Shown here in pieces: positions 10,349-20,500 of a DNA stretch of 64,000 bases. Position numbers and translations under genes: made by a program. The notes under the pieces are model-generated. The model was not told the DNA's origin and made no database searches. It was given only the letters and a program-made list of their open reading frames with translations. This DNA is from Nephrocerus scutellatus (Eukaryota > Arthropoda > Insecta > Diptera > Pipunculidae): the NCBI GenBank assembly GCA_947095585.1, contig OX352763.1, positions 45,620,010 to 45,684,009 on the forward strand, in the 5' to 3' direction. Numbering within the stretch: position 1 is the first letter of the stretch; each line of letters begins with the position of its first letter.

Positions 10349-10650
10349 CTGTGGGCGACGTGGCTCAGTGGATAAGAGCATGGACTTCTGAGCAGGGAGC
10401 TCTTGGTTCGAATCCCAGTAAGACCAAAAGTATTTTTCACGGTGTCCCACATCTCGCGAATGGGTGACAAACTTTCCGAGAGTAAAAACTCTTGTAACGG
10501 AATGCTTCTCAATTCGCCGTTCGGATCCGGCATTAAATTGTAGGTCCCCTCCATTTGTGTGCAAAAATATACATGCTCAACACAAATGGTTGCGAGAAGC
10601 AAGGCCTTGGACCGCAATGGTCTGTCGCGCCGAATATTATTATTATAATC
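10349..10650 (+). mobile_element. tRNA-derived SINE
   Basis: The head is tRNA-like, with a pol III A box (TGGCTCAGTGG at 10361-10371) and a perfect B box (GGTTCGAATCC at 10405-10415). The acceptor ends do not pair, so it is not a working tRNA. A body without coding capacity follows, with TCGCGAATGGGTGACAAACT and GGATCCGGCATTAAATTGTA, and it ends at GTCTGTCGCGCCGAATATTA followed by a TTA-rich tail. A diverged full copy lies in reverse at 30957-31221 and a 3' fragment at about 32310-32390, so it is a dispersed family. Confidence 0.82.
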
Positions 10651-10988
10651 TGCATATACAATTATATATACAATGCATAAAAAGTGCCAAACTAGTTTTA
10701 AATTACAGTTTAAAATCTGCAAAACAATTTTACTGATTCTGATGTCAAACAGTTTGACTTATATAAAAAATGCTACACGTGGAAAAAAAATTTTGCCATG
10801 AAAGTGCGATTCGAAAATGATATAATAAGAGAACTCTTGAAAATCAAATTTAATTTTCAGTAGTTTTTCTATGTAGCAACTAGCAATCCTTCTTTTTCCC
10901 ACTCATGAAAAATAATACTTTGGTTAGTTTGACAGCTCGATATTGGTTGGTTCACGGACGAAGCACATAAGAACGAGACAAAGGAATT

Positions 10989-11160
10989 GAACGTATGAGC
11001 AAGCCGTTACTTTTGAACCTGTTCTTTTGCGAACCAGTCAGTGAACGAATGAGCAAGTTTCATTTTAACCTGTTCTTTGCGAACTAGTTCAGCGATTGAA
11101 TGCGCAAGTCGTTCCTTTTTAACCTGATCTTTTTTTTTGCGAACCAGTTCGGTTATTTCG
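10989..11160. repeat. Tandem repeat of about 53 bp, three units
   Basis: GAACG(T/A)ATGAGCAAG-type starts lie at 10989, 11043 and 11094. Each unit includes AACCTGTTCTTTTGCGAACC. It lies beside the LTR at 11276 and could be part of that element's internal leader. Confidence 0.75.
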
Positions 11161-11275
11161 ATCTTTTGAGTGATCAGGTTCAAAAGATTTGGTTAGATCT
11201 ATTTCGCCCTTCGCCCTATTGAGCGATGTCACGACCAAAAATTTCTTAACCAAATTGATTCTCTAACCGCCCATT

Positions 11276-12152
11276 TGTAACGAGTTTGCTCGGGTGACGC
11301 TCGCCGGTCACCCAGGGTTCGTATTGCAGAGTGTTACAAATTAAGAAGAACTTATGTTTGATTTATTATTCCATATGTTTTATTATTCCTTATAATTTAT
11401 TATTTATTTTTCTGTACGATCTAATACTAATACTAATATAATAATAAGAATATAATAATAAAAATATAATAATGACAATATAATAATAGAAATACAAGAG
11501 GGGGAAGAGGGTTCAACGGAGTGTTAGTCGGACCGCGTGTCCGGTCGTCGAGGCAGAGTGAATATAAGATCAGTCAGTGCCTCGGCGAGTGTACGGTGTC
11601 GGTGCCTGTTCAACGGTACAAAGAAACTGAGTGGACTAGTATGGCAAAATACCAAGCAGAGTAAATATATATCAGTCTAAGCTTGATAGTTTGGCAAAAA
11701 AATTCCTTCCTATACAATTTGTTCGTACAGAACGGTGAGACGGAGCTCTGGTCGCAGTAATTTCTCGACGACTTGCTTAGTGTTTCTGGTCCCCATGTCA
11801 TTGCTTTAAAACAATAAGTAGTTAGGAATTTTATGGTGTTTTATCACCAAAGTGAAATTCCATTACTTGTGTAATGACATGTGGACCAGTGTTTGCAATT
11901 TATAAGCGACATTCAACCATAACCATATATGCGAGCCGATGTGTATTATACGCTATACTGTCGCGTATATATACGTCTTGTCGACTGCATGGTATGTACG
12001 GTGTACGACACAGTATGACTGCCTGTTTGTTGGCTGCATTTTGTGTGTGCCGTACGGTTGTGCGTATATGCAATTGTGTTTTGAGCGGACGGACGTTTCG
12101 GACATTAGTTGTAGGGTGTGTGACGTAGTCGATTTAAATCGACTTCGTTACA
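11276..12152 (-). mobile_element. LTR inserted in a Copia RNase H gene
   Basis: The ends are complementary, TGTAACGAG on the left and CTTCGTTACA on the right, and give TG...CA limits in either orientation. The right edge interrupts a Copia RNase H frame at STEAEYIA. In minus orientation its end CTCGTTACA, preceded by ACGAACCCTGG, matches the end of the LTR at 828-2140, so I give it minus orientation. No direct duplication of the flank is visible (AGCT on the right, CATT on the left). It may thus be one LTR of a truncated element rather than a clean solo LTR. Confidence 0.6.
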
Positions 12153-13540
12153 AGCTATGTACTCAGCTTCCGTACTCGAAAGTGCGATAGTAGTTTGTCG
12201 TTTGCTGTTCCAGGTTATACCACCATTACTTAGCTGGAAAACATAAACAGTGCAAGAGCGTCTCTTGTCGACGTCTGATGCCCAAACTGCATCACAATAA
12301 CCGGTTAAATGTTTTACATCAGATTTTGAATAACACAGTCTGTACTCCAATGATTCTTTTAGATATCTTAATATTCCTTTTTACAGCAGTCCAGTGTGGT
12401 CGTCCGTACTTACAGACTTTAAATCGCTCTGCAAAAATGCTGTAATTGCATCCATCTAATCAATCTTCAAACCATTTTTAACAGCAAGTGCGATGACAAA
12501 ACGAATCGATAGTAACGTAGCACTGGTGAATACGCTTCTTCATAATAGAGTCCATAGACCTGCGAGCAACCTTTTGCAACCATTCTTGCTTTAAATCGGG
12601 TGACGTTTCCAAAATCTTTGGGCAAATTCACAAACTGCCAAGTCCCAACAACAACTAACGAATTAACTTCTTCTTGCATGGCCGATTTCTATTGTTCACA
12701 GTTTTCATTATTCAAAGCTTCATTATATATTATCGGCGAGTAAACCATAGGCACTATACATAATACATCCATCAAAATTTCTTGGCTTTGGTGCACGACT
12801 GGTTCTTCGAACTGTTTGTTGTGGTGTGACACTACATTTGTGTCATTATATATGATTCCAATTGAAATGTCAGATGGAACCAATGTTTTTTCTAACTCAT
12901 TTTCGATAGGCTAGATAGACTAGTTGATCCTGGAGGAGTACTGAGTACTGGTGAGAACGCTTTGTTCGTTGTCCCTCACTTCATTTGATTCCTCCTTTAG
13001 CTCTCAATCAGCTGAATCTTCTGTTACAATAACTTGATCAGAACCACTTTCGTTTATAAACATAACATCTCGACTGATCTCAAATTTCTTGCTGATCGGA
13101 TTAATACAACGATAACCTTTTGGACCTTCAGAAAATCCCACAAAGACCAATTTTTTTGACTTTTTATCCCACTTCTTCCGTTTTTGCTTTGGGCTGTGCA
13201 CCATGACTGGACTACCAAATACTTGAAGATGACTAACATCAACTTTATTTCCTGACCAAACCTTCTTCCGGAGTTGTTGTATTTAATGTGGCATTTGCTG
13301 ATCGATTTAATATTTATGTTGCCATGTTAATAGCCTCAGCCCAGAACGAGACATTTTCTGTTCATTACCTCGTCTGTTTTAGTATTTGTTACTGTTTCAA
13401 TGCAGTTAGTGAAATCATACAATTCAAGTAAATTTTAAATTGAGAATAGCCATGTATGGTAATTCTCACCACCACGCAATTTTTCGATGCCGTTCCAACC
13501 ACCTCAGCTTGCCATTTTGCAAATATATATTTTTTTTATG
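12153..13540 (-). pseudogene. Copia-type polyprotein remnant with internal deletion
   Basis: On the minus strand the order is: a gag start near 13520-13380 (GIEKLRGGENYHTWLFS, then LLELYDFTNCIETV); an abrupt jump to the integrase C-terminus (WAEAINMAT, then MVHSPKQKRKKWDKKSKK and LVFVGFSEGPKGYRCINP at 13004-13204); a linker; the RT start (GTWQFVNLPKDFG, FKARMVAKGCSQVYG at 12467-12679); a second jump; and RNase H (LTGYCDAVWASDVDKRRSC, TTIALSSTEAEYIA at 12153-12350). The deletions remove protease and the integrase core, and most of the RT. The lower end is cut by the LTR at 11276-12152. Confidence 0.88.
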
Positions 13541-13619
13541 ATTTTAATTAATGTATCGCAACAAACACGAATTTTAATTAATTTATCGCGACAAACACGA
13601 ATTACAACAAAAAAATTTG

Positions 13620-14040
13620 CGTCTCCTCGGCCCGTAACCAAGAAACGCAAAGACACGTCAGACTGGTTTGAAATTATATTTTCACACGTCCATAGACGAA
13701 AGTGACTGTTTTATACACTATAACCTAGCTTTGAAAGTAGCCGTTATACACACTAGTGAGTTAACATATAAAAATATTTTATTTACTGCAGTCCCAGCGA
13801 ACACACATTCCCAGAATTATTTTGCATTGCGCATAACAGGTTTTGGTCGTGAAAAAGTGAAAAATAGCGTACATTAATCGCAGAAAAATGCTCATCGATA
13901 AATTCCACTTTCCTCGCTCGTTATGTAATATACTATAAAAAGTAAAACTTTTATTTCAGTTAGCAGTATTTTTGAGAACACAATAAATTGAGTAGTGTGT
14001 TTGTATATATAATAAACTGAGTGCTGGCAAACGTAAATAT
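13620..14040 (-). repeat. Copia-type LTR copy (5' side)
   Basis: It shares blocks with 7739-7945 (AACGCAAAGACACGTC, the TTTTGAGAACACAATAAATTG block, AACTGAGTGCTGGCAAACG) but holds an extra roughly 200 bp in the middle. On the minus strand it directly precedes the gag start, as expected for a 5' LTR. Confidence 0.65.
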
Positions 14041-14049
14041 TAAATTTAT

Positions 14050-15004
14050 AACAAGGGGCCTGGCGTTTCGTGCATTCAATGAGGATCGGTCTAATACCAA
14101 ATGGCGGAACTTTTGCAGATTTCGTAACTTAGTGATCTCCCTTATCAGGAGATTTAAGACGAACTTTGGTTCATCTTATTTCACGATTTACCAACAACCC
14201 AGGTCTCTCGGGCGGAAGGTTAGAGGTATTGGTATTCACAAAGACTCCGATGTTAATCCTTGTGAACTCCGCCCGGACACTATTAATGCATTAATGCTTC
14301 TTTTAAGCAATCCCTAAACACTGCCACTAATCTTGTTACCCTGTCAAATAATTCTAATTCCTTTTATTTCCGCAATGTTTCCCTCGAAGAATTATGGCAT
14401 GCAGTTTCGAGTGTTAAGTCCAATGCTATTGGATCTGATAAGGTGACCATCAAATACATTAAGCTAGGTGTCCCGTTATACTCACGTCATATTTTTCACA
14501 TCATTAATAGCGTGCTGACTTTCTCGATATTTGCATTTGCAAGAGGGGTCGTGCTATTCCTAACTCAAGAAAGAGTAATTCTAATGTAATTACTAACTCG
14601 AGGCCAATTAGTATCCTACCGGCACTAGCCAAGGTCTGCGGACGTCTTTTCATATCTCGAAGATGGATCCTTACTTAGCCCACTTCAGAGCAGCTTTAGG
14701 AAGTTTCACAGTACCACCTCTACCAATACGGATATCACTGAGTTAGCTCGGAAGAATATGAACAGGTTAGGGTCACAGTTCTTATTCTTCTCGACTTCAG
14801 CAAAGCCTTCGATAGCATTGAACATACAATTCTTTCATACAAGCTTTCGTCACATTTTAATATGTCTAGCTCGACTGTCAACCTAGTTCATTCATTGCAG
14901 AATTATTTTCGGGCACTTCTATGGTTAATCTGCGCAGGTCAAATGTCTTTAATTCACCCATTAGATTCATTTTCTCGCTCAACATGCGCGTCTGGCGTTC
15001 GAGT
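14050..15004 (+). pseudogene. LINE reverse transcriptase fragment, several frames
   Basis: It opens with LAFRAFNEDRSNTKWRNFCR and later reads SLEELWHAVSSVKSNAIGSD (the AIGSDK entry motif of LINE RTs), a frame-shifted NSRPISILPALAKVC, and further frame-shifted fragments FDSIEHTIL and TSMVNLRRSNVFNSPI. Stops and shifts occur about every 150-250 bp. It is cut at its 3' side by the repeat array starting at about 15005. Confidence 0.75.
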
Positions 15005-16430
15005 TTTCAAATTCTCTATATTAACTTCGCTTGCCCGTGGCTGGCTGGCTGGTCAGGCTTTCTGATCAATTTTTAACCCACTTTCCAAAGCCCGATTTTA
15101 TTGAAATTTTGCACACATGTATATTTCCGGTGACAATACTTTCTATTAATTTGCGGACCTCAGACCTCGAGGTCGTGGGGCTCCCATACAAATATTTTAC
15201 AAAATTTACCCGATTTTCTTAAAATTTTATACAAATGTGAATCTCCGTTGGAAAACACTTTCTGTAAAAATTTTAGAGACCCCGGGCCACAGGGTCATGG
15301 GGCCCCATCAATTTTTTTTTAAAAATTAACCCGATTTTCTTCAAATTTTAAAGAAGTATGTATCTCCGATGAACAACGCTTTTTGTAAAAAGGGTTATGG
15401 GGCCCCAACAAATTTTAAAAAAATAATTAACCCGATTTTCTTTAAACTTTATATACGTGTGTATCACCATGGACAACACTTTTAATAAACATTTCGGAGA
15501 TCCCGGGCCCCAGGATCGTGAGACCCCAAAAACTTTTTTAAAAAATTTAACCCGATTTTCTTCAAATTTTATATACGCGTATATCTCCGATAGACAACAC
15601 TTTTTGTAAAAAAATTTGAGCCCAGGGTCATGGGGCCCCAACTAATTTTTTAAAAATTAACCCGATTTTCTTCAAATTTTATACACGCTGTTATCTCCGA
15701 TGGACAAAACTTTTTTTCGTGGGGCCCCATACAAATTTTTTTAAAAAATTAACCCGACTTTCTTCGAATTTTACACACGGGTGAACCTCCGATGGACAAC
15801 AATTTTGATAAATATTTTGGCCACAGGGTCGTGTGGCACCATAAAATTTTTTTTAAAAAAATTAACCCGACTTTATTCTAAATTTTATACACCTGTATCT
15901 CCGATGGACAACACCTATTGTAAAAATTTTACAGATTCCGGACACTGGGGTCGTGAGGCCTCATACAAATTTAAAATAAAAATTAACCCAATTTTGGTAA
16001 AATTTAATACACTTGTGTAACTCCGATAGACAAAACTTTTTGGAAATTTTTTAAGCGAATGGGTCCTGAGGCCCGAGGGGGGTGGCCGTATAAATATTTT
16101 AAAAATTAGCCCGATTTTTTTCAAATTTTAAACATATGTTTATCCCGATGGACAAAAATTAGACCGATTTACTTTAAATTTTAAACATATGTGTATCTCC
16201 GATAGACCGAACTTTTGTAAAAAATTTTGAGTTTTTGATGTGAATTTTATTCCCATACAAATTTTTTTTACACATGTGTATCTCCGGTGAGAATAGTTTT
16301 TGAAAAAATTTTGAAGTGAAGGAGGCTCTAATATTAATTTTTTCTAAATTAACCCGGTTCAAACTTTGCACACATATTTATCCCCTATTAGAGAATATAC
16401 ATGAAACATTTTAATTTTTATGGGTTGTTT
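15005..16430 (+). repeat. Tandem array of about 110-bp units, about 12 copies
   Basis: Units start with AACCCGATTTTCTTCAAATT and continue with TATCTCCGATGGACAACACT and GACCCCGGGCCCCAGGGTC or variants. The CCGATTTT core appears at about 15091, 15208, 15331, 15431, 15551, 15659, 15752, 15866, 15987 and 16109, with shorter degraded units to 16350. The array is bounded by ATTCTCTATATTAACTTCGC plus GGCTGGCTGGCTGG on the left and by TTAATTTTTATGGGTTGTTT on the right. The same two borders flank a shorter copy in reverse at 44077-44560, so the array lies within a mobile unit. Short open frames inside it are accidental. Confidence 0.9.
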
Positions 16431-16902
16431 TTTTTTTGAATTACCTTCTCAAATTTCTTGAAACTTAGAGCTGTTATATTTTTGTTCAAAGTATTGTCGC
16501 GACGTCGTCCAAAATTTCTGTTGCCCACTTCATGTTTGGCCACTCTTTGAGAACTACGCTCCTCATTATTCCGACTCACACCCGTACCACTAGCTGTCAG
16601 GAAGTCAGGAACCGTTTCGACTTTTGCTAAGCAATGCAGTGTTCTCTTTAACCAACTCTAGCTTTTTTCTAACAACCGATTTGTTTGTTTGACAGTTGAA
16701 TGGAGCTTTAGCTTTAGTTTTCTTTTAGGCTAATAACATAACATAACTCAGCATATTACCCTAATACGGATTAATCATCCGGTTTATGTGATAGTTGTTA
16801 ATTTTATTTTATTTTTTGTTAAATTAATTGTTTTTCAAATTGAACTATATCAAATTATTATAGATTCCTTCGAACATTTTCTTATACATTGTAAAGAAGA
16901 CA
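16431..16902. other. Spacer without recognised feature
   Basis: A short minus-strand stretch (SGTGVSRNNEERSSQR) could be decayed coding sequence, but I cannot assign it. Nothing else is seen. Confidence 0.3.
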
Positions 16903-16905
16903 TAA

Positions 16906-17241
16906 TGCCTGAAACACAAACACGCTTCAGCTTCGGCTTCGCCTGACGTTTACGAGTTCAGCCATGCTTAATCAATGCTTCCTATCACAATGTCGCTTCG
17001 GCTTCAACGTTTGGCAATCGTAAAGAAAATTGTAATGCTACGTAACGAAGCTACAAACGGAAAGTCTAGTTCAAAAGTGCTGAACATTTGCTTTGCCTGA
17101 CAGTTCAAAGCAGAGAACTGTGGCAGAACTCTCATTTGTATAATGCCATATAGAGAAGAGTCATTCAATATTCAAAGCATTCAAAGTGGCTGCATCGTTA
17201 CGCAGCGAAGCCGAAGCTGAAGCGTGTTTGTGTTTCAGGCA
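16906..17241. mobile_element. MITE with 36-bp perfect inverted ends (Harbinger-like)
   Basis: The left end TGCCTGAAACACAAACACGC and the following TTCAGCTTCGGCTTCG are repeated exactly in reverse at 17206-17241. TAA is present directly outside both ends (16903-16905 and 17242-17244), the 3-bp duplication of PIF/Harbinger elements. The 336-bp element has no coding frame. The GCTTCGGCTTCG-type sequence also recurs inside it. Confidence 0.85.
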
Positions 17242-17373
17242 TAAGTCTTAATGTATTTAATGTAGTATCGAAATAAACAAAAATTAATATTCGCTCTGAT
17301 GCAGCGTTAGAGTAGGAGAAAGACAAACAGTACTTTCACTTTGCCACTACAATTAAATTTAGTAGGTCAATTC

Positions 17374-18419
17374 TAGTGATGGGCATAATCAAATGATTTG
17401 AATAATCGATTATTAAGTATTCGAATGATTGACATAATCGATTATCATTCGCATGATAATTCGGGATATGAGAACAAATACGAGTACTAGACATTAATTC
17501 AAGTTCTCGTTTCTCATGTTTGCCGCAGTTGATTTCATTAATGTTTCGGTTGCAACCAAAGGATAAAGAAATAAATATCTTTGACCTTTTGTATTTAATT
17601 TAAAAGTAAATTATGAATTTTTACAGGCTTTGAATTTTATAAAAGGAACAGACACCAACTAAAAGCTTCGGTTTTGAACATAAGTAAATTTTATTTATAA
17701 CTACTAAAATTGCCCACATTTGGAAAAATAACTATTTATAAATATAATTTCGTCGAAATTTTTGTCCAGCAATCGATTTTGAAGGTCATTCGTAAATTGG
17801 CCAACCTTTGAGAAAACTCTCTTTGATGGCACAGACGTAGTATAATATTTTCGGTACAGCTTATATAAATCGGGCAGTGGGTTTTTATGCTACCTCCAAA
17901 ATTCAAGCGAATTAGCAGATCTAGGTAGATGACGTAAATCCAGATATTGTCTCATTGCCAAATTTGCTGTTGTTTCTGGTGTAATAACCTTCAGCCACCA
18001 ATGAGCCAATTTTTCTTCAAAGTGAAACCAGAGGGAATTAGGATCATTTTGTGCTGTTACTGTGTTTGTCGATAAACTAATTCTTTCCGACGTTGCCGTG
18101 GTTCTACTTCAACAAATAAGGCCATTGAGATTTTCTTTCATCCATCCATCATTCGAATTACTTTTGTTGCTTTCAAATGTGTCAAGCTTACTTATTATTT
18201 GTGATAAATCATGCTGAAGCCTAGTATCAGTTAGAGTTGAACAGCTCTGATTTTTGATTTTTAATTCAAGGTAAAAAATTGGTTCCTGTGTGCTGGAGTA
18301 AAAAAAGGTTAATGACAACGTTTCACATATTGAACATTAACATACACCTCATTCTAAATAATTTTCGATAAAAACCTTAATTAATTACCCTTTACTTGAT
18401 TCGAATATGCCCAACGCTA
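17374..18419 (-). mobile_element. Internally deleted hAT copy with perfect 8-bp duplication
   Basis: The left end TAGTGATGGGCATAATC and the right end GATTATGCCCAACGCTA-type (GAATATGCCCAACGCTA) form inverted repeats, flanked on both sides by GTCAATTC (17366-17373 and 18420-18427). Between them lies a degraded C-terminal transposase on the minus strand that matches the 3.6-6.6 kb element (LPDLYKLYRKY-like region, FSKVGQFTNDLQNRLL). A jump past 18290 to subterminal sequence follows. Most of the N-terminal coding part is missing, so it cannot move itself. Confidence 0.92.
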
Positions 18420-18608
18420 GTCAATTCAACAATTTGTTCTGATTAAAAAAGTTCTTAATTTTTCCCTTATTAAAATTAAATCTTTAAAATTCTTACGAAA
18501 TGAAAAAAAAATCAACGACTGAACAGCAATGTAATATTTAATATTTCTAAATAAAAGCAGATTAGAATTATTTCATTACTACAAAAAGTTGGATATTATT
18601 CCGAATTA

Positions 18609-18747
18609 GGCGTATTTTATTTGCCGAGAAATAAGGAATTAGAATTTAAAAACCAGCACCACAGCAGGGTTTCGCTTATTCCAAAGAAAGAATAAAGATA
18701 GTGCAATTGATGTTTTAATTCTTATTTCTCGGAAAATAAAATACACC
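18609..18747. mobile_element. Short palindromic MITE (family C), full copy
   Basis: The ends GGCGTATTTTATTTGCCGAG and, in reverse, GGTGTATTTTATTTTCCGAG are followed by AAATAAGGAATT-type arms, giving inverted repeats of about 38 bp in a 139-bp unit. TA flanks both ends. The centre holds AAACCAGCACCACAGCAGG. Other copies lie at about 26993, 30366, 31785, 33541 and 58006. Confidence 0.85.
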
Positions 18748-18929
18748 TATTGTTGTAAAATTATTTCTATTTTTGTACCAATAAAATGCAACTTATAAAT
18801 GAGATGTGGTATTCCGACACTGGTTCATTAGATTAGAAGCACATCATTAGAAACACCGGCGAATATACGGTATAGCGATTAAGGGAATTTTGACCATCGG
18901 CCCATACTTCCCACAGCCTAAAAATGTTA

Positions 18930-19656
18930 ACGGGTCTTGGGGGCGGCGCCCCCTTTAGTTTCCAAAGTTTTGAGTTTTTTTTTTGGAAAATTCATTTTTT
19001 TCAGTGGTTTGATGGATATTAAAATATAAAAATATATATAAAATATATAAAAATACCTTTCATCTTATAAAAAATTGGGTTCAATCCAACCCTGCCCGAC
19101 AGAGTTAGAGCCAAAAACTGTCTTTCTCATGAAAGTTCAGTAAGGGGCGCGTTTAAAAAAGGGAGGACCCAAATATTGGTATAAAAAAAAAGGTGCAAAT
19201 TAGTTCCACACAGCCGCACTATTTTTATGGGCGTGGCCTAATTTGAATGGAAGTTTGATTAAGTTGTATATGGTTCATGTGGTTTTTCATATAATTGAGT
19301 GATATATCGATAATTTCTTTTGAAAAATGCATTTTTATAAGTGGTTTGATGGATGTCAATGGGTAAATTAGTTTCATATTAAAGGTTATAAAAATACCTT
19401 TCATCTTAAAAAAAATTGGGTTCAATCCAACGCCCCTCGACAAAGTAAGATCCAAAAACTGACTTTTTCATAAAAGTTAAGCAGGGGGCGTGTTTAAGAG
19501 TGAGTGGGCCTAAATGTTGGTATCATATGACAGGTGAAAATTAGTTCTACACAGTCGTACTATTTTTATGGGCGTGGCTTAATTTTAAAGGAAGATTGAT
19601 CAAGTTGTATTTGGTTCATGTGGTATTTCATATAAAAATGGAGTCATATATCATAT
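18930..19656. repeat. F-family dispersed repeat, two units
   Basis: Each unit contains GGGGGCGGCGCCCCCTT or GAGGGGCG-type GC-rich starts, AAAATGCATTTTT then GTGGTTTGATGGATG, TAAAAATACCTTTCATCTTA, TTGGGTTCAATCCAAC and TTTTTATGGGCGTGGCTTAA. Related copies occur at 22966-23880 and 38913-39305. There is no coding frame of note. Confidence 0.8.
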
Positions 19657-20328
19657 TGTTACGAAAAGTAGTTAGTAGCGCATACGAGTAAAATAGAATT
19701 AGAATCCTAAAATAAATCCCAATGTAAATACTGCATACTTAAAATAAGCACTTTTATGTAGCATACTTTTAGGCTGTAAGACTTTAGAATATTCGAAATT
19801 TGAAATGTAACCGCCTGCAAGTTTGAATCATTATGTACTGTTAAAAAATGTAGTCAAATCGGTTTGTGCGGTTTGCTCGGTTTTTGTAAAAGAACATGAT
19901 TGAACACGAAGTTTATTTTTAGAAGATGACTCATTGCATAAAAGTATCGTTAGTTGTAAATAAAGGAATAAGGCTACAATTTCTTGGTATTTTCTCGATA
20001 TTTCTGTCTATAATATTGAAAGTTTCTGGAAGCTTTTCAATTGTATAAAAGGTGACGTTTACTGCAGTGAAATGATTAGTTAATTGGAATTTAACTAGTG
20101 AAGTTGTAAAAGTTCTGCAAAGCTATTAAGCTACTACCTAAGAGAATTATTGTAAAGTAAAAGTATTATAAGTGTTCTTGTGTACATTTAAAGTTATCAC
20201 CAGTATAAATAGTGAAATTGTATTATTATTACTGTTTGTGAATTAAAGTTGTTATTTGTAAATTAAAAAACTTGTATTGTTTTATTTCCAAAATCCTTTA
20301 GGAACTAGATAGCCTGAATTTCGTAACA
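19657..20328 (+). mobile_element. Solo LTR, 672 bp, with 4-bp target duplication
   Basis: It begins TGTTACGAAA and ends TTTCGTAACA, which are exact inverted complements over 10 bp. ATAT is found immediately outside both ends. A TATAAAAG box at 20044 lies upstream of a GTTTACTGCAGTG initiator-like stretch. No internal genes are present, so the element has been reduced to one LTR by recombination. The TGTTACGAAA ends and 4-bp duplication suggest Ty3/Gypsy, which is inference. Confidence 0.88.
20044..20051 (+). promoter_or_regulatory. TATA box of the solo LTR
   Basis: TATAAAAG lies 387 bp into the LTR, about 25-30 bp before a TTTACTGCAGTG initiator-like site. Confidence 0.55.
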
Positions 20329-20500
20329 ATATGAATGAGTTTTTTCATACATAATTACATGATATACCATGATGCTGCTTTTTAAAAGGAAAAACTCCAA
20401 TCTAAATATAATTTAATTGAGCGCACTGCGTCCATTAATTTCAAAAACGCCTTTTAAAAGGACAAACTCGTTTCTAAATATAAATCAATTGAAAAAAATA

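Noticed and set aside
10353..10425. Possible tRNA gene
   Set aside because: A and B boxes are present, but the acceptor stem does not pair and the sequence continues into a body shared with other copies. It is a SINE head.
15348..16371. Several 60-100-codon frames in the 110-bp array
   Set aside because: They follow the repeat units in both strands and have no known domain.
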